The notes under the pieces were generated by a model. It saw only the letters and a list, made by a program, of their open reading frames with translations. It was not told where the DNA came from and did no database searches. The translations under genes and the position numbers were made by a program. Shown here in pieces: positions 25,745 through 33,942 of a DNA stretch of 34,828 bases. This stretch comes from Streptosporangiaceae bacterium (lineage in GTDB: Bacteria; Actinomycetota; Actinomycetes; Streptosporangiales; Streptosporangiaceae). The stretch covers positions 1 to 34,828 of the forward strand of contig JASIGD010000145.1 of the NCBI GenBank assembly GCA_030045295.1, written 5' to 3'. The number at the start of each line of letters is the position of its first letter. Within the stretch, counting starts at the first letter, position 1.

Positions 25745-27373
25745 CTACACCCCGCCGATCTGCTTGCCTTGCCCGGACCATTCACGGTCGCGCAGGACGA
25801 ATTTCTGGACCTTGCCGGTCGAGGTTTTCGGCAGCGGCCCGAACTCGACGGCGTCGGGGCATTTGTAGTGGGCGAGGCGCTCGCGGCAGAACGCGATGAT
25901 CTGCTCCGGCGTGGCCGTGGCGGTGCCGTTGAGCGTGACGAACGCCTTGGGCCGTTCCCCCCAGTGAGGGTGCGGGATCCCGATCACGGCGCACTCCAGC
26001 ACACCCGGGTAGGCGCAGATGGTCTGCTCCACTTCGATGCTGGAGATGTTCTCCCCGCCGGAGATGATGATGTCCTTGCCCCGGTCGCGCAGCTCGATGT
26101 TGCCATCGGGATGCCACACGGCGAGGTCCCCGGAATGGAACCAGCCGCCCGCGAAGGCCTTGCTGGTGGCGGCCGGATCTTCGAAGTAGCCGCTCATGAC
26201 GTTGTTACCGCGCATGACCACCTCGCCCATCGCCTGCCCGTCCTGCGGCACGTCGTTCATCTCCTTGCCGACCACGCGCACCAGGTCGGAGGAGATGTAC
26301 GCCTGGCCCTGGCGCGCCAGGCGCTGGGCGCGCTGTTCGATCGGGAGCTCGCGCCAGGCCTCCTGCTCGGGAGATACGGTGATAGGGCCATACGTCTCGG
26401 TCAGGCCGTACACGTGCACGATCCGGAAGTTCAGCTCGCTCATCCGGGCGAACAGCGTCGGTGAGGGAGGCGCGGCGGCCACCATCGCCGTCACCGGCCG
26501 CTCCAGGCGGTGCGCCCGGGGATGGTTGATGACCATCAGCTGGACGGTCGGCGCGCCGTTGTAGTGCGTCACGCCCTCACCGTCGATCAGCTCCCAGACG
26601 AGCGCCGGGTCCACCGCGCGCATCGTCACGTGCCGCGCCGCGACCGCGGTCACGGCCCACGGGAAGCACCAGCCGTTGCAGTGGAACATGGGCAGCGTCC
26701 ACAGGTACACCGAGTCGGTGCTCATGCCGGCGATGATTACCTCGTTGAGCGCGTTCAGGTACGCGCCGCGATAGGTGTACTGCACCCCTTTGGGCCGGCC
26801 CGTGGTCCCCGAGGTGTAGTTGATCGAGATCGTCTCCTCCTCGTGCTCAAGCCAGCTCGTCGGCATCTCCGCCGACGCGCCGGCCAGGAAGGTTTCGTAC
26901 GGGTCCTCGACGTCGCCGGTGTTCGTACAGCGGATCACGGTCACCCCGGCTGGCCCTGACCCGACCAGCGCTTCGAGCTCGGTGTCGAGCAGCAGGTAGC
27001 GAGCACCGCTGTGGTCAAGGATGTACCCGATCTCGGCCCCGGCCAGGCGGTTGTTGATCGTGACCAGGATCCCGCCCGCCGCCGGCACGCCGAAATGAGC
27101 CTCCAGCATCGCCGACGAGTTGAACAGCAGCGTGGCGACCCGGTCGCCTTTGCGAAGACCCGCCGACCGGAGCGCGTTGGCGAGCCGCCACGAGCGCTCC
27201 GCGAGCTGCCGGTAAGAGTACCGCCGTTCGCCCTCTACGACTGCGGTCTTCTCGGGGTATACGTACGCCGCTCTGTGCAGGAAGTCGACGGGGTTCAGTT
27301 CCGACCGGAACACCTTGCTCGGTGCCGCCCCGGCCCCGGACGCACCGGGGACCGCAGAGAACACGTCACTCAT
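25745..27373 (-). CDS. Acyl-CoA synthetase (AMP-binding, medium/long chain type)
   Basis: This intact 542-residue adenylate-forming enzyme activates a carboxylic acid with ATP and CoA. It has YTSGTTGRPKGVQ (186-197), MFHCNGWCFPW typical of the AMP-ligase group acting on medium or branched acids, GLTETYGP, GWFHSGDLAVWHPDG and DRGKDIIISGGENIS. The ending PKTSTGKVQKF has catalytic Lys521. ATG 27373 is preceded by GGAGGAG; the frame extends to 27400 without a better start. The 297-bp gap to the transpeptidase gene holds nothing recognisable. It is a full-length relative of the two ligase fragments at 1257-1448 and 17165-17330, but differs from both. Confidence 0.93.
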   Translation of the reverse strand: MSDVFSAVPGASGAGAAPSKVFRSELNPVDFLHRAAYVYPEKTAVVEGERRYSYRQLAERSWRLANALRSAGLRKGDRVATLLFNSSAMLEAHFGVPAAGGILVTINNRLAGAEIGYILDHSGARYLLLDTELEALVGSGPAGVTVIRCTNTGDVEDPYETFLAGASAEMPTSWLEHEEETISINYTSGTTGRPKGVQYTYRGAYLNALNEVIIAGMSTDSVYLWTLPMFHCNGWCFPWAVTAVAARHVTMRAVDPALVWELIDGEGVTHYNGAPTVQLMVINHPRAHRLERPVTAMVAAAPPSPTLFARMSELNFRIVHVYGLTETYGPITVSPEQEAWRELPIEQRAQRLARQGQAYISSDLVRVVGKEMNDVPQDGQAMGEVVMRGNNVMSGYFEDPAATSKAFAGGWFHSGDLAVWHPDGNIELRDRGKDIIISGGENISSIEVEQTICAYPGVLECAVIGIPHPHWGERPKAFVTLNGTATATPEQIIAFCRERLAHYKCPDAVEFGPLPKTSTGKVQKFVLRDREWSGQGKQIGGV

Positions 27374-27670
27374 GGTCTGTCTCCTCCGGTTGTAGCTCAC
27401 CGAGCAGCCTAAGCCGCAGCGCGTACCGGCAGCGCCGGCTGCTCACTCCCATTCTCGGCTCCCATGCCAAGAGTAGACAGAGGCTTCTTCATCAGCCCAG
27501 CCGAGTACCCGGGGGGACCGGGAACTGCCGGTCGGCTCAGTCCACCGCAGCTGGGATGCTGGTGCCACGATCGGCTGGCATGAGGCGGCGGCGCTTCGGG
27601 GTCGAACGGACGCGCCGCCCAGCGCGGCAAGGCCGGCCGGGACAGCGTGACCGGCAGGCTGCTGGCCGCC

Positions 27671-28987
27671 CTATCCCGCGGCTGAGTTGTTGGTCGGCGC
27701 TGTCTGCAGCGGCGCGCTCGCGGTCGAGGCGGGCAGCGACGAGGGGTTGACGAACGTACTGCCGGCGGGTCCTGCCTCCACAGCCTCGTGCAGCGCGCTG
27801 CCCTGGAGGTATTGCGGCCAGCTCAGGAACCACTCGGTCCAGCCGTTGTCCCAGGTTCCGGCCCTCGGGCTGCCCACGATGGTGATGGGATCGCCAGGCA
27901 CGGCCAGGTTGTAATACGTCTCGGCGTCTGCCGGTGACAAGTTGACGCAGCCATGGCTGACGTTTTCGAAGCCTTGCTCGCTCACTGACCAGTAGGCGTC
28001 GTGGTAGTAGTCCCCGCTGAACGTGAACCGCACCGACCACGGAACCAGCAGGCTGTAGCCCGGGCCGGTCATCAGCACCGGGTTCTCCTTCTCGATGGTC
28101 AGGTAGCTCCCGTTCGGAGTGTCGTCGCCCGGCCGGCCGGAGCTGATCGGCCAGTCATACGCGAGCCTGCCGTTGTAGTAGATCTGCGTGCGGTGCGTCT
28201 GAGTGTTCCCTACCGCTATCAGCGATGCGCCGATGTAGAACGTCTGGGTCAGGGTGTGGAAGCCGTACACGCCCGGCGCGCCCTGCACGCCGTCCAGGTG
28301 CCCGGTAAAGCTCACCGTGGTGCCGGTCGGCCAGTAGTCACGCGGCCGGAAGTAGGCGCAGGCGGCGGCCATGTTGCACGGATCGTCCCAATACCACGCG
28401 CCGACTACCGGCTTCGACGTCGTGACCTGCAGCGCCCGCTCGACCGCGGCCTTGTCGGTGATCGGCTGGCTGAAGTACAAGATGATCGGCATCCCGACGC
28501 CATAGGTCTGGTCGTAGCCCTCGAGGATCTCGGTACTGAACGTCCGGCTCGGCGTCAGCGTGCGGAACGCGCTCGTGACGGTGACGGTGCCGCGCCCGCT
28601 CCGCGACGCCGTGGCCGTCACCGAGTAGGACTGGGAGACGTCAAGCGCCCACTGGCTGTGCCAGACCTTGCCGCCCTGGCTGAGGGAGCCGGGTACGGTG
28701 CCGCCGGAGGTGCGCACGGTGACGTTCGTCAGCGTGCCGTCCGCCGCCGTGACGGTGATGCCGGCGGACGGGTCGGCGTCGGTCACGCCGTTCGCAGGCG
28801 TTATCGTCACCTCGGGTCCGGCCGCGGAGGGCTTGGCCTCGGCCTTAGCCTGAGCCGCAGGCTTAACCTGACTGGCGTTGTGCCCGCCGCCCGTGCACGC
28901 CGCGGCCAGCAGCACCAGCGCCGCCACGGCGGCCAGGCCAACGTACCGTCTCTGCCGACCGCCCGGCGCGCCGCCACTGCGCCCCAT
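27671..28987 (-). CDS. Lipoprotein L,D-transpeptidase (YkuD domain) with Ig-like domains
   Basis: This 438-residue cell-wall enzyme makes 3-3 cross-links between peptidoglycan stems. The N-terminus is a lipoprotein signal with lipobox LLAAAC (Cys31). Two Ig-like domains follow at about 55-145 and 150-245. The YkuD catalytic domain lies at about 250-375, with active site SHGCVNL (Cys347, His345) and the upstream His329 in YYHDAYW. A C-terminal extension contains TWDNGWTEWFLSWPQYLQGS, typical of mycobacterial/actinomycete LdtMt2-like proteins. The tail is Ala/Ser/Pro-rich. A weak GAGG (CTTAAGGAGGCTC) is near ATG 28987. It acts outside the membrane. It is a single gene with no wall-synthesis neighbours. 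Confidence 0.93.
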   Translation of the reverse strand: MGRSGGAPGGRQRRYVGLAAVAALVLLAAACTGGGHNASQVKPAAQAKAEAKPSAAGPEVTITPANGVTDADPSAGITVTAADGTLTNVTVRTSGGTVPGSLSQGGKVWHSQWALDVSQSYSVTATASRSGRGTVTVTSAFRTLTPSRTFSTEILEGYDQTYGVGMPIILYFSQPITDKAAVERALQVTTSKPVVGAWYWDDPCNMAAACAYFRPRDYWPTGTTVSFTGHLDGVQGAPGVYGFHTLTQTFYIGASLIAVGNTQTHRTQIYYNGRLAYDWPISSGRPGDDTPNGSYLTIEKENPVLMTGPGYSLLVPWSVRFTFSGDYYHDAYWSVSEQGFENVSHGCVNLSPADAETYYNLAVPGDPITIVGSPRAGTWDNGWTEWFLSWPQYLQGSALHEAVEAGPAGSTFVNPSSLPASTASAPLQTAPTNNSAAG

Positions 28988-29382
28988 CTTGAGCCTCCTT
29001 ATGGTCCCGGCGTCAGCATCCGCTCCCCCAGAAGGGCCCTGTCGTCCTGCGCGCAGGCCGCGCTGATTACCAGGCCGTCAGCGCCACGCCTCCGAGCGGA
29101 TACCATCCGCTGAAGTCGGCGATACCCGCGAGCTTTATCCTTCCCATTTTGCGGTGAATCTAGGCAACACCGGCGTCAGGGCGACCGCGCCTGCAGATGC
29201 CGGGGTCCCGTTCCGCGTACAGCCGGTGTTCCCGCTCCTCGCCGAGGATGGCCGCAGGCAGCGGCGCACGGCGAAGCTCTCCGGCTCGGGGCTAGCCCGC
29301 GGGTCCGCTCCTCGGCTACGACAGCGGCGCCGGCTCTGGCGGCGTGACGGCCACGGTCCAACCGCCGGGAACGACGTGCGTT
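28988..29382. other. Divergent intergenic region, no gene recognised
   Basis: These 395 bp separate the transpeptidase start from the phosphotransferase hairpin, with the genes transcribed away from each other. No frame here resembles a protein. Promoters of both genes should lie here. I see no clear -35/-10 pair. Confidence 0.5.
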
Positions 29383-29408
29383 GGCAGCGTTACCGCTGCC
29401 TTTTATTG
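29383..29408 (+). terminator. Intrinsic terminator-like hairpin in the leader of the phosphotransferase gene
   Basis: GGCAGCG-TTAC-CGCTGCC (29383-29400) is a perfect 7-bp stem with a 4-nt loop, followed on the plus strand by TTTTATTG. The T-rich tail makes it an intrinsic terminator facing the gene that starts only 8 bases further on. The minus strand lacks a T-run, so it does not end a gene from the right. With no gene upstream on this strand, an attenuator is the likely reading. Confidence 0.55.
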
Positions 29409-29415
29409 TGGCGCG

Positions 29416-29946
29416 GTGACTACTCAAATGATCGTGCTCAACGGCGGCTCCAGTTCGGGGAAATCCGGCATCGCCAGGTGCCTGCAGGCGATCTTGCCCG
29501 ATCCGTGGCTGGTCCTGGGGGTCGACACGTTGATCCAGGCCATGCCTGCTTTGATGCGCCAGTCGGAACAGGGTATTAAGTCGGTCCCCGGCGGCGAACT
29601 GATCGTCGGGCCGGAATTCCGCGCGCTGGAAACGGCGTGGATCGAGGGAGTTGCCGCGATGATCCGCGCGGGCGCCCGCGTCATCGTCGATGAGGTATTC
29701 CTCGGCGGAGCGGTTTCTCAGCGGCGCTGGCAGAGGGTCCTGGGCGGGCTTGACGTGCTGTGGGTCGGCGTTAGGTGCGAGGCCGCGGTGGCCGAATGGC
29801 GTGAAGTTGCCCGAGGTGATCGTGTCGCCGGGATGGCCGTCTCTCAGGCGGACCTGGTGCACCGGGGCGTGATGTACGACCTGCTGGTGGACACCACGCA
29901 CGCGGAGTCGATGGAGTGCGCGCGGATCATCGCCGCCCATGCCTGA
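29416..29946 (+). CDS. cpt: Chloramphenicol 3-O-phosphotransferase (antibiotic resistance)
   Basis: This 176-residue protein closely follows the Streptomyces venezuelae chloramphenicol phosphotransferase as I recall it. It starts [20 protein letters not shown], with the P-loop GGSSSGKS at 10-17. [10 protein letters not shown] places the catalytic Asp at residue 37, as in that enzyme. [26 protein letters not shown] and [12 protein letters not shown] follow. The enzyme inactivates chloramphenicol by phosphorylating its 3-hydroxyl with ATP. The numbering match fixes GTG 29416 as the start, although an upstream in-frame GTG exists at 29344. No ribosome binding site is visible; a terminator-like hairpin ends just before the start. 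Other P-loop hydroxyl kinases are possible but the match is strong. Confidence 0.93.
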   Translation: MTTQMIVLNGGSSSGKSGIARCLQAILPDPWLVLGVDTLIQAMPALMRQSEQGIKSVPGGELIVGPEFRALETAWIEGVAAMIRAGARVIVDEVFLGGAVSQRRWQRVLGGLDVLWVGVRCEAAVAEWREVARGDRVAGMAVSQADLVHRGVMYDLLVDTTHAESMECARIIAAHA

Positions 29947-29982
29947 CGGCCCGGCAGCCCGCGTGCCCGGCAGCTCTGCCCG

Positions 29983-30001
29983 GCCGGCCAGCCCGGCCGG
30001 C
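29983..30001. terminator. GC-rich hairpin downstream of the phosphotransferase gene
   Basis: GCCGGCC-AGCCC-GGCCGGC forms a 7-bp stem with a 5-nt loop 36 bp after the stop at 29946. There is no T-run, as is common for actinomycete terminators. The surrounding bases are repetitive GGC/CCG, so the match could be fortuitous. Confidence 0.35.
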
Positions 30002-30091
30002 TAGCCCCTGCCGACGCGCCGGACGACCCGTCGTGATGCAGCCGTGAGGCGCTAGCGGTGACCGTCGGGCGTCCGCGCCGAGCGAGCTACG

Positions 30092-30874
30092 TTACCCTGC
30101 CGTCCGGGAGGCGATCAGCAGCGTCTGGGCGCCGACGCCGACTGGACCGTCCCGGTCGGACAGCACGGAGGTAGCCAGCCCGACACCGCCGGCAGAGATG
30201 ACGGTCTGGGCGTCTAGGCAGATCCATTCGCCGGCTGCCTCGCGGTGCAGGTGGACGGTGAGCTCAGGGTTGATGAAAAGCCAGCGGTTCATGTCGAGTT
30301 CCCAGGAGGCGCCGTTGCCGCTGTCGGCGACGGCGAGGACGCGCTCCAGCGGGTCGGGCTCCTCGTCCGGCACGAGCGGGTAGCGCATCCGTGCCCATAG
30401 CGTGGCAGGTCCGGGAGCGCTGAGGCTTCCCCTGGCCTGCCGCCACTCGATGGCCGAAAGGTACCCGTCCGCCCAGCCGGCCGGCGGCAGAGCAGGCGGC
30501 TGGCCCGGCAGCGGCGGGGGAGAGGGCAGCCGCGGTTCCACCGGAGGGCTGTCGGCCCGGCGTACCCGCCAGGCGGTGGCCCGGGCCACTTCGCGGCCCT
30601 GGGCCGTCGCGCTGGCCTCCAGCAGTTCGACGCTGCGGCCCGGCCGCGCGAGACGGGCCTGGACGCTGAGCTCGCCGACCGGAACGGCGCGCAGGATCTC
30701 GCAGGTGAAGCGGCCGATCATCATGTCGGGCCGCGGCTGACAGCGCCGCATAGCCCGGCCGAGTAGCGCGCTCGGCGGACCGCCGTGCTGGGTCGTGGTG
30801 TCCCACGGGCCGGCTGTGTGCGGTGTCGCCCGCCACGAGCCGGTGCCCAGCGGCACGTAGAAGCTTCCTGCCAC
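30092..30874 (-). CDS. Acyl-CoA thioesterase-like hotdog protein (TesB-type)
   Basis: This 260-residue protein has two hotdog halves, as in TesB-like thioesterases that hydrolyse acyl-CoA to free acid and CoA. The N-terminal half contains TTQHGGPPSALLGRAM, the usual start of the central helix, then the FTCEILRAVPVGELSVQARLARPGRSVELLEASAT strand region. The C-terminal half has NRWLFINPELTVHLHREAAGEWICLDAQT and the strand GVGLATSVLSDRDGPVGVGAQTLL. A Pro-rich linker joins them. GTG 30874 lies 6 bases after a -10-like element, suggesting a leaderless message. The substrate is not predictable. It starts divergently from the DUF1707 gene. Confidence 0.85.
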   Translation of the reverse strand: MAGSFYVPLGTGSWRATPHTAGPWDTTTQHGGPPSALLGRAMRRCQPRPDMMIGRFTCEILRAVPVGELSVQARLARPGRSVELLEASATAQGREVARATAWRVRRADSPPVEPRLPSPPPLPGQPPALPPAGWADGYLSAIEWRQARGSLSAPGPATLWARMRYPLVPDEEPDPLERVLAVADSGNGASWELDMNRWLFINPELTVHLHREAAGEWICLDAQTVISAGGVGLATSVLSDRDGPVGVGAQTLLIASRTAG

Positions 30875-30876
30875 GC

Positions 30877-30900
30877 TAGAATGTTACTGACCAGTTACAT
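30877..30900 (-). promoter_or_regulatory. Near-palindromic operator over a leaderless promoter of the thioesterase gene
   Basis: ATGTTACTGACCAGTTACAT (30881-30900) is a 20-bp near-palindrome with one mismatched pair outside the centre. It includes, on the minus strand, TAACAT as a -10-like element, 6 bases before the GTG at 30874. The layout suits a TetR/FadR-type repressor acting on an acyl-CoA gene. No regulator is adjacent. Confidence 0.5.
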
Positions 30901-30984
30901 GACGGCGGCCGGCCGGGCTATCGAGATGGCCGCCAGGGGGCAGTCGCGCTACGCTGTTTTCTGATCCCCCTCCTGGGAGGCACC

Positions 30985-31653
30985 GTGATTACAGGACCGG
31001 GAGACGAAAAGGCAGCGGTGGCGGGCCGCCGCCGCCGTCGGCGCGTGTCGCATGCCGACCGCGAGCAGATGATCGGCACGCTCAAGGCCGCATTCGTGCA
31101 GGGTCGGCTGACCAAGGACGAGTTCGACGCGCGGATCGACCAGACGCTCACCGCACGTACGTCCGCGGAGCTGGCCGAGATCGCCGCCGACATACCCGCC
31201 GAGTTGGCCGGAGGCCAGCCGCTACGCGAGTTGCCCCGGTGGCGGATGAGCAACGCAGTCAGGTGGGGGGCATCCGGGTTCATCACGCCAGCCATTCTTG
31301 CCGCCGCTTTTGCGTTCGCTTCCCTGCCGGGTGGCGGCGGATATGGCGCTGCAGGCGTCGTGATCGCGTTCGTCTATTTCATGTTCTGGCTGTCCGCCGG
31401 GGCCAATATGCTCTGGGAATGGCACTGTACGTCTTTGCCGACGGCGAGAGTGTGCGTCCGATGCGCGCACACTGCCGCGTCTCACCGCGCCCCGGCCTCC
31501 TGCCGGGTCCGGCTGGGTTCGCTGAAAGTGTGGAGATGTTGCCCCTGTGCGGGTTATGTTCCGCCGGGGCTATCACCGGAGACCGTTGACGTGGGCCTGC
31601 TGCCGGATGGCTACCTATATAACCGAGATGAACTCGTAGATATCGGGCTGTGA
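30985..31653 (+). CDS. DUF1707 membrane protein with Cys-rich C-terminus
   Basis: This 222-residue protein has a DUF1707 domain at about 20-70 (VSHADREQMIGTLKAAFVQGRLTKDEFDARIDQTLTARTSAEL), a domain of unknown function common in actinomycetes. Two hydrophobic segments follow, ITPAILAAAFAFASL and GVVIAFVYFMFWLSAGANMLW. After them comes a region with cysteines in WHCT, CVRC, SCR and CCPC, which may bind zinc, and a charged tail. GGGAGG precedes GTG 30985. A frameshift near 31420 is possible because the tail is unlike typical DUF1707 proteins; the Cys pairs argue against one. It is divergent from the thioesterase gene, with a 110-bp gap. Confidence 0.75.
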   Translation: MITGPGDEKAAVAGRRRRRRVSHADREQMIGTLKAAFVQGRLTKDEFDARIDQTLTARTSAELAEIAADIPAELAGGQPLRELPRWRMSNAVRWGASGFITPAILAAAFAFASLPGGGGYGAAGVVIAFVYFMFWLSAGANMLWEWHCTSLPTARVCVRCAHTAASHRAPASCRVRLGSLKVWRCCPCAGYVPPGLSPETVDVGLLPDGYLYNRDELVDIGL

Positions 31654-31775
31654 CGTCGACCGACTCGCGGCGGGGGTCACGGCTGGCCGAGGTGGGCAGC
31701 ACCCGGCGCGGGGTGAATCATGACAGGCCTCGTCTCGGAGGTGCTATCACCGGGTGGACGGGGAAATAGTAATCC

Positions 31776-33929
31776 ATGTCGATCGCCATCTCTGAAGAGC
31801 ACCGCGCGCTCGCGCAGACCGTCGCCGGGCTCCTGACCAAACATCAGTCGCGCGCGGCGGCCCGTAACATGCTCGGGTCCCAGGCGGACGCGCTGCCCGC
31901 TTTCTGGGCCGAGTTGGGCAGCCTCGGCCTGCTCGGCCTGCACGTACCTGAAGAACATGGCGGCTCGGGCTTCGGGTTGGCCGAAACGCTGGTCGTGGCC
32001 GAGCAGATGGGCCGGCAGCTGGCACCGGGGCCGTTCGTTCCGACCGTCATAACCAGCGCCGTAGTGACCGCCGCCGGGCCTGATGACCTGCAGAAGCGGC
32101 TCCTGCCTGCGCTGGCTGACGGCACCGTGGTCGGGGCGGCCGCACTCGGCGGCGAAGTGACCTACGCGGACGCTACCGCGACCGGGAATGTCGGAGTCGT
32201 GATCAGCGGTCACTTGGCGGACGTGCTAGTGGTACCTGCCGGTGACGACGTACTGGTGATCGAGAAGTCAGTCGGCGTCCAGGCCGATGTTCCTGTCAAT
32301 CTGGACCAGAGTCGCCGCGCGGCCAGGGTCAGGCTCGACGCCGCGCCGGCGACCGTCCTGCCGGGCGCGCGCGGGCTGCTGACCGACGTGGCCCGGGCTG
32401 TGCTCGCGGCAGAGGCGGCCGGTATCGCCGCCGAGAGCACTGAGCAGGCGGCCGAATACGCCAAGATTCGCCAGCAGTTCGGCCGCCCGATCGGGACCTT
32501 CCAGGCGGTCAAGCACCATTGCGCGAACATGCTGGTAGCCGCCGAGCTGGCGATCGCCGCCACGTGGGACGCCGGCCGGGCCGGGATCGGCGGCGGTGAC
32601 CAGCTCAGTTATACGGCCGCCATCGCGGCGGCTCTGGCTATGCCAGCCGCAGTCACCAACGCCAACCTCAACATCCAGGTCCATGGCGGCATCGGGTTCA
32701 CCTGGGAACACGACGCGCACCTGTACCTGCGCCGGGCCGCCGCGATCGCCGCGGTGGTGGACGCCGAGCAGGCGGCGATCGAGGTTACCGACCTGGTCCG
32801 CCGTGGGGTGCGCCGGGCGGCTGCCATCGACTTGCCCGCCGAGGCCGAGCCGATCCGGGCGGCGATCGGGCCTGACATTGCCCGGCTGCGCGGCTTGACG
32901 GGCGATGCGAGAAAGCAGGCGCTGATCGAATCCGGCTACGCGATGCCGCACTGGCCGAAGCCGTGGGGCCGGGATGCGGGCGCCATCGAGCAGCTGGTGA
33001 TCGAGCAGGAGTTCGCCGCGGCCGCGATCAAGCGGCCTAGCTACGGCATCACGAGCTGGATCGTCCTGACCCTGATCCAATACGCCAGCCCGGACCAGGT
33101 AGCGCGCTGGGTCCTCCCGGCGCTCAACCAGGATGTGATCTGGTGCCAGCTGTTCAGCGAGCCAGGCGCCGGGTCCGATGCGGCCGGCATCAAAACGAGG
33201 GCGACCAAGACCGAGAAGGGCTGGCGGATCAACGGCCAGAAGGTCTGGACCAGCGGCGCACACCTGGCCGATTTCGGCCTGGCCACGGTGCGGACGAACC
33301 CGGACGCGCCCAAGCACGACGGCATCACCACGATGGTGATCGGCATGCACGCGCCTGGCGTCACCGTCCGGCCGCTGAAGATGCCCAGCGGGAACTCCGA
33401 TTTCAACGAGGTTTTCTTTGACGACGTGTTCGTACCGGACGCCGACGTGGTGGGACCGGTTGATGCTGGCTGGACCGTGGCGCGCGCGACGCTTGGCAAC
33501 GAGAGCGTCAGCATCGGCGGCGGCGACGGCGGCAGGACCATGCCGGTGGAGGCGTTCATCGCCCCACTGGACGCGCATCCGGAGCGGCTGGCCGGCGGAG
33601 CCGGACGGGTCGGCAGGCACATCTCTCGCACGCAGGCGATGAGCGTACTGAACCAGCGCAGCGCCTACCGGGCGGTGGCAGGTGGCGGCCCAGGGCCGGA
33701 AGGCAACATCACCAAGCTGCTGCTGTCCGAGGTCGGCCACGAGACTGCCGCGATCATGGCGGAACTCGCGGGGCCGGACGCCGCCTTCCTGGAGGGTCAC
33801 GGCGCCATGGCAGCCACGCTGGTGCTTCTGAACCGGGCAATGTCGATCGCGGGCGGTACGTCGGAGATCAAGCGGAACCAGATAGCCGAGCGGATTCTCG
33901 GCTTGCCCCGAGACCCGCTCATCAAGTAG
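31776..33929 (+). CDS. Two-domain acyl-CoA dehydrogenase (FadE34-like, internally duplicated)
   Basis: This 717-residue flavoenzyme consists of two acyl-CoA dehydrogenase units in one chain: about 1-360 and 365-717. The first ends in NANLNIQVHGGIGFTWEHDAHLYLRRA. The second has the FAD/substrate loop LFSEPGAGSDAAGIKTRA, the strand GWRINGQKVWTSGAHLADF and the closing MSIAGGTSEIKRNQIAERIL-GLPRDPL. The length matches mycobacterial FadE34-type enzymes as I recall, which act on bulky CoA thioesters such as sterol side-chain intermediates. The first unit lacks the SEPxAGSD loop, so only the second looks catalytic. It is probably cytoplasmic. No other steroid genes are visible, so the substrate is inference. 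A CoA-transferase gene converges on its stop with 13 bp between. Confidence 0.92.
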   Translation: MSIAISEEHRALAQTVAGLLTKHQSRAAARNMLGSQADALPAFWAELGSLGLLGLHVPEEHGGSGFGLAETLVVAEQMGRQLAPGPFVPTVITSAVVTAAGPDDLQKRLLPALADGTVVGAAALGGEVTYADATATGNVGVVISGHLADVLVVPAGDDVLVIEKSVGVQADVPVNLDQSRRAARVRLDAAPATVLPGARGLLTDVARAVLAAEAAGIAAESTEQAAEYAKIRQQFGRPIGTFQAVKHHCANMLVAAELAIAATWDAGRAGIGGGDQLSYTAAIAAALAMPAAVTNANLNIQVHGGIGFTWEHDAHLYLRRAAAIAAVVDAEQAAIEVTDLVRRGVRRAAAIDLPAEAEPIRAAIGPDIARLRGLTGDARKQALIESGYAMPHWPKPWGRDAGAIEQLVIEQEFAAAAIKRPSYGITSWIVLTLIQYASPDQVARWVLPALNQDVIWCQLFSEPGAGSDAAGIKTRATKTEKGWRINGQKVWTSGAHLADFGLATVRTNPDAPKHDGITTMVIGMHAPGVTVRPLKMPSGNSDFNEVFFDDVFVPDADVVGPVDAGWTVARATLGNESVSIGGGDGGRTMPVEAFIAPLDAHPERLAGGAGRVGRHISRTQAMSVLNQRSAYRAVAGGGPGPEGNITKLLLSEVGHETAAIMAELAGPDAAFLEGHGAMAATLVLLNRAMSIAGGTSEIKRNQIAERILGLPRDPLIK

Positions 33930-33942
33930 CTCCGACCGCGAG

